64,000 nucleotides of DNA from JAEUIT01 sp044220875 (lineage in GTDB: Bacteria; Planctomycetota; Phycisphaerae; Phycisphaerales; SM1A02), in assembly GCA_044220875.1 (NCBI GenBank), contig JBGAQH010000005.1:124001-188000 (forward strand), read 5' to 3'. Positions within the stretch are counted from its first letter, which is position 1, and every line of letters begins with the position of its first letter. The notes below the pieces were generated by a model. That model was not told the DNA's origin and ran no database searches. It was given only the letters and a program-made list of their open reading frames with translations. Shown in pieces: positions 62,964 through 64,000 of this stretch. The translations under genes and the position numbers were made by a program.

Positions 62964-63878
62964 ATGTCACGCGGTGATCGCCGATCCCTCTTCCGCTCCC
63001 GCTCGCCCGCGCCCATCCGAGCGTGGCTCATGGCGCTGGGTCTGATGCTGACGCTCTCGTTTCTGCCCTCGCGCTGGCTCGTGGGCTGGACCGCGGAGGT
63101 CGCCGACTTCGCCAACGTCGCGCTTACGCCGTCGAAGCACGCATTCTCCTCGCTGCGTCATTGGCTTCGCCCGATTCCCGACGCCCTCGAGGCTGCGCCG
63201 GAGCAGGTGCGCGACCTCGAGCGACAGCTGGAGCAGGCCCGCACGTACTACAAGGGGCTCGAGATCGAGCGCGATCTCCTCCTCCAGCGGATCGCCCTGC
63301 TGGAGCGGGCGAAGACGCTCTCCGGGGCCGGCGAGCTGACTCGCACCATCGCCGGCACCGTCGTCGGCGTCACGCCCCCCTCGGCCCGCTCCGGCGGGTC
63401 GCTCCAGCTCAACGTCGGCACGCTGCATGGCGTGATGCCGGGCATGATTGCGACGTGGGAGGGTGACATGGTGGTCGGGCGCATCGCCGATGGGGTGCAG
63501 CGATTCACCAGCTCGGTCATTCCCGCAACGGCGCTGCCGGGCTTCACGGTGCGATTCTTTCCGGTCGATCGCGAGCTGCCCGCCAGCCAGGCGCCGCGCG
63601 GCGTCCTCGTGAGCAAGGATGGGATGTGGACGGTCGACCTCACCCAGCCGGGCGACATCGCCGTCGGCTGGGTTGCCCGCGTCGCCGACGAGCGATGGCC
63701 GCGGGCTGCCTTGGGACTTCGCGTCGGCGTGGTCGAGACGGTGGCCGTCCGTGACGACGCGCCGCTGATGCGGCGCATCGCCGTCCAGCCGCTGGTCGAT
63801 GCCCTCCGCGTGCCGCACGTGGTCCTCACCGACGAGCGCAATCCGCCGGCCGGCGGCGAGGGTGGAGGTGGCCCGTGA
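62964..63878 (+). CDS. mreC: Rod shape-determining protein MreC
   Basis: A 304-residue protein. One N-terminal helix (IRAWLMALGLMLTLSFLPSRWLVGW) is followed by a coiled coil (~70-115, EQVRDLERQLEQARTYYKGLEIERDLLLQRI) and a beta-rich domain (GTVVGVTPPSARSGGSLQLNVGTLHGVMPGMIATWEGDMVVGRI). This is the MreC layout; overall identity looks low. MreC links MreB to wall synthases in the periplasm. The C-terminus is Gly-rich. The stop overlaps the mreD GTG (GTGA). Confidence 0.87.
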   Translation: MSRGDRRSLFRSRSPAPIRAWLMALGLMLTLSFLPSRWLVGWTAEVADFANVALTPSKHAFSSLRHWLRPIPDALEAAPEQVRDLERQLEQARTYYKGLEIERDLLLQRIALLERAKTLSGAGELTRTIAGTVVGVTPPSARSGGSLQLNVGTLHGVMPGMIATWEGDMVVGRIADGVQRFTSSVIPATALPGFTVRFFPVDRELPASQAPRGVLVSKDGMWTVDLTQPGDIAVGWVARVADERWPRAALGLRVGVVETVAVRDDAPLMRRIAVQPLVDALRVPHVVLTDERNPPAGGEGGGGP

Positions 63879-64000
63879 AATGGTGGGCGTTCCTCCCGCT
63901 CCTCCTCGTCGCGGTCGTATTCGACACAAGCTTCGCCCAGGTCTTCGCGATCGGGCGGGTCTATCCCGCAGCCACGCCGGCACTGGTCGTCCTCGTCGCC
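63875..64000 (+). CDS. mreD: Probable MreD (5' part only, cut by window edge)
   Basis: A GTG at 63875 overlaps the mreC stop and opens a frame running to the edge (42 residues seen). They are hydrophobic (WWAFLPLLLVAVVFDTSF, then ATPALVVLVA), as expected for the first helices of MreD. Identification rests mainly on position after mreB-mreC. Confidence 0.65.
   Translation, partial: MKWWAFLPLLLVAVVFDTSFAQVFAIGRVYPAATPALVVLVA

Overview
The window is G+C-rich bacterial chromosome with about 38 protein genes and one tRNA, densely packed on both strands. Gene content points to Planctomycetota, most likely class Phycisphaerae. The evidence is: an ECF sigma factor of the planctomycete 'LQPTALVHEAYLRL' type next to a Ser/Thr kinase with a WD40-like C-terminus; a secreted protein ending in dockerin-like 'DLDGSG..DAVDLALVLGNW' repeats; a membrane protein starting with a CPRCGYD zinc ribbon; a split acetyl-CoA carboxylase (accB-accC apart from accD); and HEAT-repeat lipoproteins. 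The assignment is inferred from gene content, not from a marker-gene tree.

Layout. 1-7 kb (minus): FIST-domain sensor, GspE/PilB-like ATPase, ECF sigma factor and a WD40 Ser/Thr kinase (cut by the left edge), tightly spaced and probably one operon. 7.2-8.4 kb (plus): rpsT and a CPBP membrane protease. 8.4-12.5 kb (minus): a 1377-residue CHASE/PAS/GAF hybrid histidine kinase. 12.7-17.5 kb (plus): agmatinase-family enzyme, accB, accC and threonine dehydratase, with two related CACAGAGG inverted-repeat elements bracketing accC. 17.5-25.9 kb: acyltransferase, zinc-ribbon membrane protein, OB-like-sensor histidine kinase, an HTH-receiver regulator, a pair of fluoride-channel genes and nadE. 26-31.4 kb: an oxidoreductase pair (minus) and a Tat-exported GH116 glycosidase (plus). 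31.5-38.7 kb (minus): LuxR-type regulator, smc, an FlgI-like lipoprotein and tRNA-Val. 39-48.6 kb: hrpA helicase, a dockerin-tailed secreted protein and a large orphan FtsK/EccC-like ATPase. 48.7-52.7 kb (minus): topA and miaA. 52.8-64 kb (plus): pgk, a secreted thioredoxin-fold/TPR-like protein, rpe-accD-lnt-HEAT lipoprotein, then a coiled-coil membrane protein, a 60-residue membrane protein and mreB-mreC-mreD (cut by the right edge).

Functional themes. Most of the window is core housekeeping: translation, chromosome topology and segregation, fatty-acid initiation, NAD and central carbon metabolism, lipoprotein maturation and cell-shape control. A strong signal-transduction layer is added: two histidine kinases, an ECF/kinase pair, FIST, HTH-REC and LuxR proteins. 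I see no transposase, integrase, phage genes, CRISPR array or recognised defence locus.

The most noteworthy non-standard signals are: (i) a recurring TAC[A/G]CT promoter-like element only 6-14 nt before several start codons, suggesting leaderless or near-leaderless mRNAs; (ii) the two large CACAGAGG inverted-repeat elements inside the accB-accC-ilvA region; (iii) an orphan, membrane-anchored EccC-like FtsK ATPase; (iv) an FlgI-like domain in a lipoprotein with no flagellar genes around it; (v) a GH116 enzyme with an inserted beta-sandwich-like domain; and (vi) a coiled-coil/miniprotein pair upstream of mreBCD.
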